Source of the DNA: an uncultured Bacilli bacterium
Lineage (GTDB): Bacteria > Bacillota_I > Bacilli_A > RF39 > UBA660
Length of the DNA stretch: 9,451 nt
Reading direction: 5' to 3'
Assembly: GCA_910586425.1 (NCBI GenBank)
Contig: CAJUHL010000060.1
Coordinates: 1-9,451, forward strand
Shown here: piece after piece, positions 1-6,162 of the stretch
Numbering within the stretch: position 1 is the first letter of the stretch
Layout: each line of letters begins with the position of its first letter
Program-made: the position numbers and the translations under genes
The notes under the pieces: generated by a model
The model's input: the letters and a program-made list of their open reading frames with translations, nothing else
Told to the model about the DNA's origin: nothing
Database searches by the model: none

Positions 1-228
1 GGGTTTTTGGATCCAAATTTGGAAACAATAATACTTCCTCAATTAGTTCTAATGCTTCTTCATTCCTTCCTAATTTCAATAAGGCTGTTACTTTCTGATT
101 TGTAAATATCATACGGGTTTTTGGATCCAAATTTGGAAACAATAATACTTCCTCAATTAGTTCTAATGCTTCTTCATTCCTTCCTAATTTCAATAAGGCT
201 GTTACTTTCTGATTTGTAAATATCATAC
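1..228. repeat. Two perfect 114-bp tandem repeats inside a coding region
   Basis: Positions 1-114 and 115-228 read as identical, base for base. A third, diverged partial copy begins at 229 and stays recognisable for roughly 50-60 bases (for example GAATTC replaces GGATCC at the same place). The unit is 38 codons, so copy number changes keep the frame of the TPR-like gene. The array continues to the window edge, so the true copy number is not known. Confidence 0.93.
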
Positions 229-373
229 GGGTTTTTGAATTCAAATTTGGAAGGGATAGTACTTCTTCGCATAATTTAAGCCCCTGCAAATAATGTCTAT
301 GCCAAAAAAGTTCCTTAATATTTTTGGATATTGCAATTATCCTTTGTACTTCCTCTTCATTTTGATGATACAT
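1..373 (-). CDS. TPR-like repeat protein, C-terminus cut by window edge
   Basis: The frame opens at an ATG (371-373) with an AGGA ribosome binding site about 9 bases upstream, and runs off the left edge after 124 codons with no stop. Residues 1-49 form a unique, charged N-terminal part ending in a degenerate repeat half (GLKLCEEVLSLPNLNSKTR). Residues 50-87 and 88-124 are the same 38-residue unit, starting MIFTNQKVTALLKLGR and continuing NEEALELIEEVLLFPN. This gives two amphipathic helices with TPR-like spacing (LLKLGR..EEAL.L.EEVL..P), but 38 rather than the usual 34 residues. TPR arrays normally bind proteins or peptides; no partner or enzymatic domain is visible. No signal peptide is seen, so it is probably cytoplasmic. 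It has its own promoter and is separated from the trmR-like gene by a terminator. Being a real gene is well supported; the family assignment is moderate and the function unknown. Confidence 0.72.
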   Translation of the reverse strand, partial: MYHQNEEEVQRIIAISKNIKELFWHRHYLQGLKLCEEVLSLPNLNSKTRMIFTNQKVTALLKLGRNEEALELIEEVLLFPNLDPKTRMIFTNQKVTALLKLGRNEEALELIEEVLLFPNLDPKT

Positions 374-401
374 TTTATCACGTCCTTTTTTCGTATTATT
401 T

Positions 402-431
402 ATTATATATTCTATTTATGTTAAAAGTAAA
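402..431 (-). promoter_or_regulatory. Putative promoter of the TPR-like gene
   Basis: On the minus strand there is a perfect TATAAT -10 (402-407) and a TTTACT -35 (426-431, four of six consensus bases) with an 18-base spacer. The predicted transcript start lies about 20 bases before the ATG at 373. It sits just after the terminator of the preceding operon, which supports separate transcription. Confidence 0.6.
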
Positions 432-432
432 G

Positions 433-458
433 AAAAACGTTAGATTTTTTTTCTAACG
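433..458 (-). terminator. Intrinsic terminator overlapping the stop codon of the trmR-like gene
   Basis: Minus-strand stem CGTTAGA (452-458 paired with 438-444) has a 7-base A loop and is followed by five U (433-437) and then more pyrimidines. The TAA stop (440-442) lies in the 3' arm, so the last codons of the gene form the hairpin. It closes the ireB-to-trmR operon. Confidence 0.82.
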
Positions 459-1027
459 CTTACCCCAACCCCATCTCCAATATCATAAATTGTCGTTTCA
501 TATTGTGCATTATTCTTTAAAAATTCAATATATTGATTTAATTTACGAACCATACTTCTTACATTACGACTCAAAATTGATTCATCTGTATGCACTAACC
601 CATGAAAATTCAGATTGTCGGAAATGATAACTCCATTTTGACTTAAATTTTTCTCAAATTTTTCAAAAAATTTAATATACTGACTCTTTGCAGCATCAAT
701 AAAAATCATATCATAAGTTCCTTCCAATTCTACTTCTAATGCATCTTGATATATAACTGTAATACGACTTTCCAATCCAAATAATTTTCTATTTTGAATT
801 GCTTGTTGATAGCGTTCTAAATCCCGCTCAATGGTAGTAACAGTAATACTAGAGTTCAACAAACACATTCGAATTGCCGAATATCCAATCGCAGTTCCAA
901 TTTCTAATATTTTTTCAATATGATTATTTTTGATGTAATTTAGAAGAAATTCAATTCCCTCTGTTTCCATAATAGGAATTTTATGAATATGCGCATATGT
1001 TTCCATTTTTTCTATTCTATGATCCAT
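440..1027 (-). CDS. trmR: SAM-dependent O-methyltransferase, YrrM/TrmR-like
   Basis: This 195-residue class I methyltransferase belongs to the cation-dependent O-methyltransferase family (COG4122). Motif I is EIGTAIGYSA (42-51) for SAM, E67 in TIERD likely contacts the ribose, and D111 (IFIDAAK) with D137-N138 (SDNLNFHGL) form the expected metal site. The conserved end motif GDGVGVS is at 184-190. B. subtilis YrrM, in the same position after mltG, is TrmR, which methylates 5-hydroxyuridine at tRNA wobble position 34 to mo5U; I infer that role from family and synteny. The ATG overlaps the end of mltG by 11 bases and has only a weak ribosome binding site, so translational coupling is likely. 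The N-terminus is somewhat shorter than I recall for the family; an in-frame TAA lies six codons upstream of the ATG. The hydroxylation genes trhP1/trhP2, which follow it in Bacillus, are not here. The specific substrate is less certain than the fold. Confidence 0.85.
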   Translation of the reverse strand: MDHRIEKMETYAHIHKIPIMETEGIEFLLNYIKNNHIEKILEIGTAIGYSAIRMCLLNSSITVTTIERDLERYQQAIQNRKLFGLESRITVIYQDALEVELEGTYDMIFIDAAKSQYIKFFEKFEKNLSQNGVIISDNLNFHGLVHTDESILSRNVRSMVRKLNQYIEFLKNNAQYETTIYDIGDGVGVSVRKKI

Positions 1028-2078
1028 ACCAGTTGCCAGCTTCTCTTAATTGTTGAATGGTGGTTTCGTGTTCTTTTAATGTCTTTGAAAAATATACCTT
1101 CATATTTTTGTCAGACGCAAAATAAACATAATCAGTATCAGATGGATGTAAAACGGCTTCAATCGCATCCATTCCTGGATTGGAAATTGGGCCAACAGGG
1201 ATGCCATCTACTACATAGGTATTATACCCATTTTTTTTAAGGTATGAATCACCAAATGGATTACGCCCCATAATTTTATGATCCCCATAATAAGCAGAGG
1301 CACAACTTTGTAATTTCATTTTTCGACTCAATCGAGTTAAAAAGACACTCGCCATTTTTCCAAAATCATCAATATTGTTTCCCTCTGACTGAATCATCGA
1401 TGCTAATGTCATAATTTCATGAAGCGAATATTCACTTTCTTCAATATCAACTCTTATGGTTTGTAATTTTTTACCCATCTGATCTAACATGGTAGTAAAA
1501 ATTTCTTCTACTGTTACATCCCTATTTAAAAATTGATATGTATCTGGAAATAAATAACCTTCGATTGGATAATAAGTATCTTCTTTGATATGATCATTTA
1601 AAAACCAATACTTTTTAATCAGTGAATCTATATATGTAATATCACTGGCTTTCTCAAGTACTTCCTCTTCTGTATGATTGGTATTTTTAGCAATCACTTC
1701 TGCGATTTGCCTCATACCGAGTCCTTCTCTAAATGTAATTGTGATCGCATCTGGATTATAAGTGGAACCTTTTTGCAAGGTTTCAACAATTTTTTCAACA
1801 CCCATATCTTCACTGAGTAAATATTTGCCAGCTTCTAATCCCTTAATTTTATATAATTTAATATATAATTTATAAAAAAATTCTGATTTAATTAAATTAC
1901 TTTTTTTGAGTTCCATTCCAATTGTTGAAAACGTTTGCCCAGATTGAACTTCGAATTCTATCAATTCACTATTATTACTTACTTTTCCAATATTCACTTT
2001 ATAAACCGTACAACCAATGATAATACACAATGCACTAATAACCACTAATATACAAGCTACCATACTAAACTTTTTCAT
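1017..2078 (-). CDS. mltG: Endolytic murein transglycosylase MltG (YceG family)
   Basis: MltG cuts nascent glycan strands at the membrane and so helps set peptidoglycan chain length. The protein is 353 residues from the chosen ATG. A TM anchor lies at about 7-26 (MVACILVVISALCIIIGCTVY), leaving the rest outside the cell. A LysM-like N-terminal part (FEVQSGQTFSTIG, 42-54) is followed by the catalytic domain with EGYLFPDTYQF (173-183), the active-site region ASMIQSEGN (226-234; catalytic E232), NTY.VDGIPVGPISNPG (286-302) and DYVYF (316-320). The usual LQSDPT-type motif reads LQSCAS (256-261). An in-frame TTG at 2087 would add three residues; I prefer the ATG at 2078 because it gives the usual KK plus TM start. 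Neither has a good ribosome binding site. It follows DUF1292 by 18 bases and overlaps the methyltransferase. Confidence 0.92.
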   Translation of the reverse strand: MKKFSMVACILVVISALCIIIGCTVYKVNIGKVSNNSELIEFEVQSGQTFSTIGMELKKSNLIKSEFFYKLYIKLYKIKGLEAGKYLLSEDMGVEKIVETLQKGSTYNPDAITITFREGLGMRQIAEVIAKNTNHTEEEVLEKASDITYIDSLIKKYWFLNDHIKEDTYYPIEGYLFPDTYQFLNRDVTVEEIFTTMLDQMGKKLQTIRVDIEESEYSLHEIMTLASMIQSEGNNIDDFGKMASVFLTRLSRKMKLQSCASAYYGDHKIMGRNPFGDSYLKKNGYNTYVVDGIPVGPISNPGMDAIEAVLHPSDTDYVYFASDKNMKVYFSKTLKEHETTIQQLREAGNWYGS

Positions 2079-2089
2079 ACAAGCCAAAA

Positions 2090-2106
2090 CGAGCGATTAT
2101 TGCTCG
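2090..2106 (-). other. Small GC hairpin between DUF1292 and mltG
   Basis: The minus strand has CGAGC (2102-2106) paired with GCTCG (2090-2094), a 7-base loop holding the DUF1292 stop codon, then UUUU (2086-2089). The stem has only five base pairs and the U run is short. It may be a weak attenuator, an RNA processing or stability element, or chance. It lies just upstream of mltG, whose start lacks a clear ribosome binding site. Confidence 0.4.
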
Positions 2107-2393
2107 TCCTCTCCATTCTTCATTTCTTTTGCAGATTCTTGTAACTCGTTTAAAATGGTTTCAATAATCGTCCATTCTTTTTCCGTTTCAATTGGTTCTA
2201 ATTTGGTCTCATCCTTATCTGGTTCATAAATAGAAGCATATACTTTTGTATTCCCTTCTTCATCTGTTGTATTATCAGTATATACCATATAATTTTTCCC
2301 AGTTTCATCAGATTCAAATGTAAATAAAACTTCACATTCTACTTCTTTTCCTTGGTCATCAAATACCTTAAATGTCATTTTTTCTTCTTTCAT
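2097..2393 (-). CDS. DUF1292 family protein (UPF0473, YrzB-like)
   Basis: This is a small acidic protein of 98 residues, typical of UPF0473/DUF1292. The family pattern is seen in FTFESDETGKNYMVYTDN (24-41), then DEEGNTKVYASIYEPD and LEPIETEKEWTII (66-78). The fold is probably mostly beta with a C-terminal helix. No catalytic motif, signal peptide or TM segment is visible, and the biochemical function of the family is unknown to me. In many Firmicutes it lies between ruvX and mltG, exactly as here. The AAAGGA ribosome binding site lies in the final codons of ruvX, and only four bases separate the two genes, so expression is operonic. The stop codon sits in the loop of a small hairpin before mltG. 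Confidence 0.92.
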   Translation of the reverse strand: MKEEKMTFKVFDDQGKEVECEVLFTFESDETGKNYMVYTDNTTDEEGNTKVYASIYEPDKDETKLEPIETEKEWTIIETILNELQESAKEMKNGEDEQ

Positions 2394-2397
2394 AATT

Positions 2398-2817
2398 CTA
2401 TCCTTTCATTTTATCCAAATATGTTTGTAATATAATATTAGCAGCAACAGAATCTATTTTTGTTTTCCTTTTCTTACGAGAAAAATCAGCTTCTAATAAA
2501 TAATGAGTTGCTTCTACTGTACTTAAACGTTCATCTTGCAATACTACGTTCATATTCAAATATTCTTTTAATTTTTGTTGGAAAAAAATAGTTGTTTCTC
2601 CTCTATCTCCAACTGTGTTATTCATATTTTTGGGAAATCCAAGTACAATTAAATCGATATTTTGTTCCTGAACAATTTGTTTTATTTTTGGTAATAAAAC
2701 ATCATAATCACTATCTGGAAAACGAATGGTGGTATAAGAACTCGCGATGGTTTTGGTAGTATCACTAATCGAAATACCAAGGGTTCTTGTCCCCAAATCG
2801 AGTCCCATTGCTCGCAT
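2398..2817 (-). CDS. ruvX: Putative pre-16S rRNA nuclease / Holliday junction resolvase-like YqgF
   Basis: The 139-residue protein has the RNase H-like fold of the YqgF/RuvX family. The opening strand MGLDLGTRTLGISISD (4-19) carries D7; the central LIVLGFPKNMNNTVGDRG segment (56-73) follows; then DERLST (95-100) and KIDSVAANIIL (120-130) supply the remaining acidic residues (E96 and D122 as likely metal ligands). Length is normal. E. coli YqgF matures the 16S rRNA 5' end, and family members have also been described as Holliday junction resolvase-like; the sequence alone does not choose between these. Its ATG overlaps the ireB stop as TAATG, so the two are translationally coupled. The order ireB-ruvX-DUF1292-mltG is the conserved Firmicutes arrangement. 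Confidence 0.94.
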   Translation of the reverse strand: MRAMGLDLGTRTLGISISDTTKTIASSYTTIRFPDSDYDVLLPKIKQIVQEQNIDLIVLGFPKNMNNTVGDRGETTIFFQQKLKEYLNMNVVLQDERLSTVEATHYLLEADFSRKKRKTKIDSVAANIILQTYLDKMKG

Positions 2818-3059
2818 TACTTGATAACCTCTTTTACAAGTACTTCTAACAATTTACTACGTTCAAATTTTAACAACATTCCTCTCGCACCTTCATAACT
2901 GGTAATATAGCCAGGATCCCCACTCATAAAATATCCTACAATTTGATTAATAGGATTATACCCTCTTTTATGTAAAATTTCCATCACATTTTTTAAAGTT
3001 TCCAATGCCAATGCATCATTAAATTCTACATAATCATATACTTTGGTTTCTTCCATCAT
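2817..3059 (-). CDS. ireB: IreB family regulatory phosphoprotein (UPF0297, YrzL)
   Basis: The 80-residue protein has the hallmark block KRGYNPINQIVGYFMSGDPGYI (31-52), followed by the ERSKLLEVLVKEVIK helix near the C-terminus. In Enterococcus faecalis IreB is phosphorylated on N-terminal threonines by the PASTA-domain kinase IreK and influences cephalosporin resistance; T5 in the ETKVYD segment is the only N-terminal candidate here. This implies, but does not show, that the genome carries an IreK/IreP-type kinase-phosphatase pair. Two consecutive ATGs occur (3059 and 3056); the AAGGTGG ribosome binding site is about four bases from the first and seven from the second, so the true protein may start at the second methionine. 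It is the first gene of the second operon, behind a good promoter, and overlaps ruvX by one base. Confidence 0.94.
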   Translation of the reverse strand: MMEETKVYDYVEFNDALALETLKNVMEILHKRGYNPINQIVGYFMSGDPGYITSYEGARGMLLKFERSKLLEVLVKEVIK

Positions 3060-3084
3060 ATCCCCACCTTATGAATACATTTTC

Positions 3085-3113
3085 ATTTTATCATTTATAG
3101 ATGCTTTTTGCAA
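3085..3113 (-). promoter_or_regulatory. Promoter of the ireB-ruvX-DUF1292-mltG-trmR operon
   Basis: The minus strand has -35 TTGCAA (3108-3113), a 17-base spacer and -10 TAAAAT (3085-3090) preceded by TGA, giving an extended -10. It lies about 25 bases before the ireB start and after the mscL terminator. The -35 falls in an 11-bp tandem repeat. Confidence 0.65.
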
Positions 3114-3127
3114 TCATTTTGCAATCA
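3106..3127. repeat. 11-bp direct tandem repeat at the ireB promoter
   Basis: TTTTGCAATCA occurs twice back to back (3106-3116 and 3117-3127). The spacing is about one helical turn, and one copy covers the -35 element, so it could be a regulator binding site. No regulator is identified, and slippage in AT-rich DNA is an alternative. Confidence 0.6.
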
Positions 3128-3149
3128 AAAACATACTTTCCTTATATAC

Positions 3150-3178
3150 AAAAAAAATATCTCAAATAGATATTTTTT
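3150..3178 (-). terminator. Intrinsic terminator after mscL
   Basis: An 11-bp perfect stem (3152-3162 with 3168-3178) encloses a 5-base loop. The stem is AT-rich around a TATCT/AGATA core. In minus orientation it ends in a run of U, starting three bases after the mscL stop codon. It separates the T-box operon from the ireB operon. Confidence 0.82.
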
Positions 3179-3181
3179 CCA

Positions 3182-3643
3182 CTATTTATTTATTTTTTTG
3201 GCATTTTTCTTAAGTAAATCTCTAATTTCTTCCAACAAAACCACTTCTTCCGATTTGACAGGCTTCACTTCTTTTTTTTCTGGTTCTTTTTTCTTTCCTA
3301 AATTTTCTAGTGCATTAATGGATTTAATCATTAAAAACACAACAAATGCCATAATCACAAAATTGATGACATCGGTTAAAAAAGCCCCATATGTCAGCTT
3401 TAATTTTCCCACACTTAAGACATATGCACTGAAATCTACTTCACTAAAACTTCCTAGTATTGGTGAGATAATATTATCTGTCAAACTTTTTACAATGCCT
3501 TGAAAAGCAGAACCAATTAGCACACCAACAGCCAAATCCATTACATTTCCACGCAAAACAAAATTCTTAAATTCTCCAAAAAATTTAGAACTTTTCTTTT
3601 TCATTTGTTCTACTTCTGTTTTTACATTTTTCTTTTTTGCCAT
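3182..3643 (-). CDS. mscL: Large-conductance mechanosensitive channel MscL
   Basis: MscL forms a homopentameric pore that opens under membrane tension during osmotic downshock. In this 153-residue protein, the N-terminal amphipathic helix leads into the signature [23 protein letters not shown] (25-47). TM1 spans about 34-57, an extracellular loop about 60-86, and TM2 about 88-109 ([22 protein letters not shown]). A charged linker and a C-terminal helix [15 protein letters not shown] (132-146) match the cytoplasmic bundle. The lysine-rich first 20 residues make the N-terminus longer than in E. coli. The ATG is four bases after the alaS stop, and its GGAG ribosome binding site is made by the last alaS codons, so it is translated from the T-box-controlled transcript. 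I do not recall this gene at this place in Bacillus; it is an insertion into the usual alaS-ireB order. Confidence 0.96.
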   Translation of the reverse strand: MAKKKNVKTEVEQMKKKSSKFFGEFKNFVLRGNVMDLAVGVLIGSAFQGIVKSLTDNIISPILGSFSEVDFSAYVLSVGKLKLTYGAFLTDVINFVIMAFVVFLMIKSINALENLGKKKEPEKKEVKPVKSEEVVLLEEIRDLLKKNAKKINK

Positions 3644-3647
3644 AAAA

Positions 3648-5399
3648 TCACTCCAATATTGCTTTAATTCTTCTTACACCTGCACTACTAGCTTCTTCCT
3701 TTTGAATATGAAAATGTCCAAGTTCACTTGTATTTTTGACATGAGGCCCTCCACACAATTCTTTAGAAACATCCCCAATTGAATAAACTGTTACCATATC
3801 TGGATATTTATCCACAAACATACATTCTGCACCTGAATTCAATGCTTCTGTTTTAGACATTTCTTGGATAGTTACATCTAGACCAGATGCAATCCAACAG
3901 TTTACCAAAGCCTCTGTTTTTTCTTTTTCCTCATCTGTTAATTTGTGGTCGCAAGAAAAATCAAAACGCATTCTTTCTGGGGTAATATTACTTCCCTTTT
4001 GATGAACGTCAGGTCCTACTACCACTTTTAATGCTGCATTGAGTAAATGTGTTGCGGTATGGTATTTGGTTTCCATCTCACCATCACCTGATAAACCACC
4101 TTTGAATTTTTGAGTCGCACCTGCCCTTGATTTTTCTTGATGTTCTTTAAACTTTACTTGAAATCCATCTGTATCTACTTCAATGCCTCGTTCATTTGCA
4201 AGTTCAACAGTTAATTCAATTGGAAACCCGTAAGTATCATATAAGTGGAAAGCAACTTCTGCATCAATTCGATTCGCTTGTAAATCGTGAATTTCTTTTT
4301 CAAATTCTTTTAATCCTTTTTCGAGTGTACGATTAAACTTCATTTTTTCTTCTTTCAAGACCAGCAAAACCGTTTCTCTGTTTTTCGCAATTTCTTGATA
4401 ATAAGTTTCATATTGGTCCATAATAGTAGATGCGATTTGCTCCTCCCAATTGCTATGGATATCAATGTTTAACTTTTTCGCATGCCGAATGGCTCTACGA
4501 ATCAAGCGTCTTAAAATATAACCTTGATCTGTATTGCTTGGACGAATCCCTGCCTCATCAGCAGCAATAAAGATAGCAGTTCGAATATGATCTGCGATAA
4601 TTCGCATACTCACCTTTGCATCTTCATAAGCAATTTTACTGACTTTTTCTATGGTACGAATGGTATTTTTCCAAATAGAGGTTTGATAGTTGTCATCGAC
4701 ACCTTCTAAAATGGCAACGACTCTTTCTACCCCCATTCCTGTATCTACATTTTTTTTAGGAAGTGGAACGACTGAACCATCTGGATTTTTATAATATTGC
4801 ATAAATACGTTATTCCATATTTCTACCCAACGGGAGTCTTCAGGGTCATAGAAATCGGGCACTGGTTCATTGCTACGAAAGTAAAAAATTTCTGTATCAC
4901 TTCCACAAGGGCCAGATTCTCCTGCAATCCAAAAATTGTCTTCGACACCCAAATAAGCAATTTTAGATTCTTGAATTCCTAATTTTTTCCAAATACCAGC
5001 ACTCACTTCATCTCTTGGAATATCATGATTACCCTCAAATACAGTCACAGCTAAACGTTCTACTGGTATGTGCAAAATCGTGGTTAAAAATTCAAAACTC
5101 CATGTAATACTTTCTTCTTTAAAATAGTCTCCTAAACTCCAGTTCCCAAGCATTTCAAAGAACGTATGGTGCGAACTATCCCCTATAGTATCTAAATCGG
5201 TTAAACGAACACATTTTTGATAATCAACCAGACGGGTTCCATAAGGATGTGGTTGTCCCATCAAATAAGGAATTAAAGGTTGCATTCCTGCTGTATTGAA
5301 TAACACCGTTGGATCATTTTCGGGTACAACAGGGGAAGAAGGAATTTGTTTGTGTCCTTTTTTCTTAAAAAATTCAATGTATAAGTCTTTTAAATTCAT
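3648..5399 (-). CDS. alaS: Alanyl-tRNA synthetase, compact form without C-Ala domain
   Basis: AlaRS charges tRNA-Ala with alanine. This 583-residue protein has the class II catalytic core: [16 protein letters not shown] (78-93, motif 2 region), [10 protein letters not shown] (164-173) and GMGVERVV (221-228, motif 3). The tRNA-recognition helices include [15 protein letters not shown] (268-282) and [18 protein letters not shown] (293-310). An editing domain is present with HxxxH (H447, H451) and CxxxH (C549, H553), ending [13 protein letters not shown]. Typical bacterial AlaRS is about 870 residues. Here both the beta-barrel before the editing domain (FYAESGGQ-type motif) and the C-Ala/DHHA1 tail are missing. 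It is not a broken gene: the stop is followed after four bases by mscL, whose ribosome binding site lies in the alaS end. From memory, this compact form resembles AlaRS of candidate phyla radiation bacteria. GAGGT gives a good ribosome binding site; the kinase stop is one base upstream. Confidence 0.95.
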   Translation of the reverse strand: MNLKDLYIEFFKKKGHKQIPSSPVVPENDPTVLFNTAGMQPLIPYLMGQPHPYGTRLVDYQKCVRLTDLDTIGDSSHHTFFEMLGNWSLGDYFKEESITWSFEFLTTILHIPVERLAVTVFEGNHDIPRDEVSAGIWKKLGIQESKIAYLGVEDNFWIAGESGPCGSDTEIFYFRSNEPVPDFYDPEDSRWVEIWNNVFMQYYKNPDGSVVPLPKKNVDTGMGVERVVAILEGVDDNYQTSIWKNTIRTIEKVSKIAYEDAKVSMRIIADHIRTAIFIAADEAGIRPSNTDQGYILRRLIRRAIRHAKKLNIDIHSNWEEQIASTIMDQYETYYQEIAKNRETVLLVLKEEKMKFNRTLEKGLKEFEKEIHDLQANRIDAEVAFHLYDTYGFPIELTVELANERGIEVDTDGFQVKFKEHQEKSRAGATQKFKGGLSGDGEMETKYHTATHLLNAALKVVVGPDVHQKGSNITPERMRFDFSCDHKLTDEEKEKTEALVNCWIASGLDVTIQEMSKTEALNSGAECMFVDKYPDMVTVYSIGDVSKELCGGPHVKNTSELGHFHIQKEEASSAGVRRIKAILE

Positions 5400-5400
5400 A

Positions 5401-5949
5401 TCATATTACCTCTTTCATAATCTTTTCTATCTTTTGCTTCAAATCAGCAAGTGTTCCATCATTTATAATTTGATAATCATACTGATGAAATTGATCTAGA
5501 CCAATTTCGGTGCGATGCGTTTGTTCTGACAATGTTAATGTAGATTCCAAATGAGGTCTTTGAATATGCAAGACACAAACATTGGAAAAGTCTTTTCTGA
5601 TGATTGTAATTTCTTCTTCAAGTCGAACATCCGAAATCACAATAATGTCATAGAAATAAGAGTATACCTTAATATCTTCACACATTCTTCGAATCAATAA
5701 AAATTCATCAATTTGTTCTCGAATCAAAGCCGTCCCAAGTTGCTGCAAAAGCGCTCTTGGTTTGCTTTCTTCACTTCCATCCCAATCACTAATCCGTTTC
5801 GCGTATTCTTTTATATAATGAGAATATTGTAATGAAATCACTTTTTGATTAGAACAATAATTTGTAATGAATTGTGCTACTGTATCTTTCCCACTACACG
5901 CTTTACCAGCAATCAAAAATATGTGGGGATGACGATTTTGATATTCCAT
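5401..5949 (-). CDS. P-loop nucleotide kinase-like protein (dNMP kinase family)
   Basis: From the ATG at 5949 the protein has 182 residues. The Walker A loop is GKACSGKDT (15-23), followed by a RALLQQLGTALIRE block (65-78), ISDVRLEEEI (105-114), HIQRP (128-132) and IINDGTLADL (161-170). This order fits deoxynucleoside-monophosphate kinase-like proteins of phage and bacterial genomes, related to the adenylate and dephospho-CoA kinases. I expect phosphate transfer from ATP to a nucleotide or similar small molecule, but the substrate cannot be read from the sequence; it is not a clear CoaE. The frame stays open upstream to 6012, but that part covers the T-box antiterminator, and a GGAGGG ribosome binding site precedes the chosen ATG, so 5949 is the start. 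It is the first gene under the T-box, one base from alaS. I do not recall it at this locus in Bacillus. Confidence 0.8.
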   Translation of the reverse strand: MEYQNRHPHIFLIAGKACSGKDTVAQFITNYCSNQKVISLQYSHYIKEYAKRISDWDGSEESKPRALLQQLGTALIREQIDEFLLIRRMCEDIKVYSYFYDIIVISDVRLEEEITIIRKDFSNVCVLHIQRPHLESTLTLSEQTHRTEIGLDQFHQYDYQIINDGTLADLKQKIEKIMKEVI

Positions 5950-5969
5950 ATATTTTCCCTCCAAACAAG

Positions 5970-6007
5970 AAAAACCACGGGTATTTCTAGGAACGAAAAA
6001 CCGTGGT
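5970..6007 (-). terminator. T-box terminator hairpin
   Basis: ACCACGG (6001-6007) pairs with CCGTGGT (5974-5980) across a 20-base loop that holds the 3' half of the antiterminator, and is followed by a U run (5970-5974). Its 5' arm includes the end of the T-box bulge, so it and the antiterminator exclude each other. Confidence 0.88.
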
Positions 6008-6160
6008 ACCATCCTAATTGCAACTCATTTTAGATAACGGATTTTATCCGGTAATTATCATTACACTAGAAGATAGCTTTCAAAAATAACTTCGATTCGT
6101 TTGCACCAATTCACGAATTCTCTCAAGCCCCATTTATTTTCTACTTTTTCTTCATCATCA
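5970..6160 (-). ncRNA. T-box riboswitch leader, alanine specificity
   Basis: Read on the minus strand, all main T-box parts are present. Stem I starts with GAAGA (6149-6153), closed by TCTTC (6069-6073), with an AGTA motif (6142-6145). A distal hairpin follows, and then a specifier loop whose codon is GCU (6075-6077, alanine). Stem III is GATAA..CGGAT/ATCCG..TTATC (6033-6059). The antiterminator (5988-6016) pairs TAGGA with TCCTA and ACG with CGT around the bulge TGGTACC (6005-6011); UGGU matches the ACCA end of tRNA-Ala. A competing terminator follows. Uncharged tRNA-Ala should favour the antiterminator and so raise expression of the kinase gene, alaS and mscL. The left and right limits are approximate. 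The specifier agrees with the downstream alaS. Confidence 0.95.
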
Positions 6161-6162
6161 TT

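Noticed and set aside
1..228. CRISPR-like array
   Set aside because: The repeats are 114 bp, directly adjacent without variable spacers, and translate in frame as helical repeats.
371..379. TGATAAAAT at the start of the TPR-like gene as an extra promoter
   Set aside because: It overlaps the start codon itself; a better promoter with both elements lies at 402-431.
3108..3503. Plus-strand open frame opposite mscL
   Set aside because: It has no ribosome binding site or recognisable domain and is explained as the antisense shadow of mscL. The same holds for the plus-strand frames opposite mltG, trxA and cvpA.
3648..5399. alaS as a truncated pseudogene or frameshifted gene
   Set aside because: The editing domain is complete, the end matches a natural [14 protein letters not shown] terminus, and the mscL ribosome binding site and start follow immediately, leaving no remnant of C-Ala.
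5950..6012. N-terminal extension of the kinase gene to 6012
   Set aside because: This stretch is the T-box antiterminator and terminator; a strong ribosome binding site precedes the ATG at 5949.
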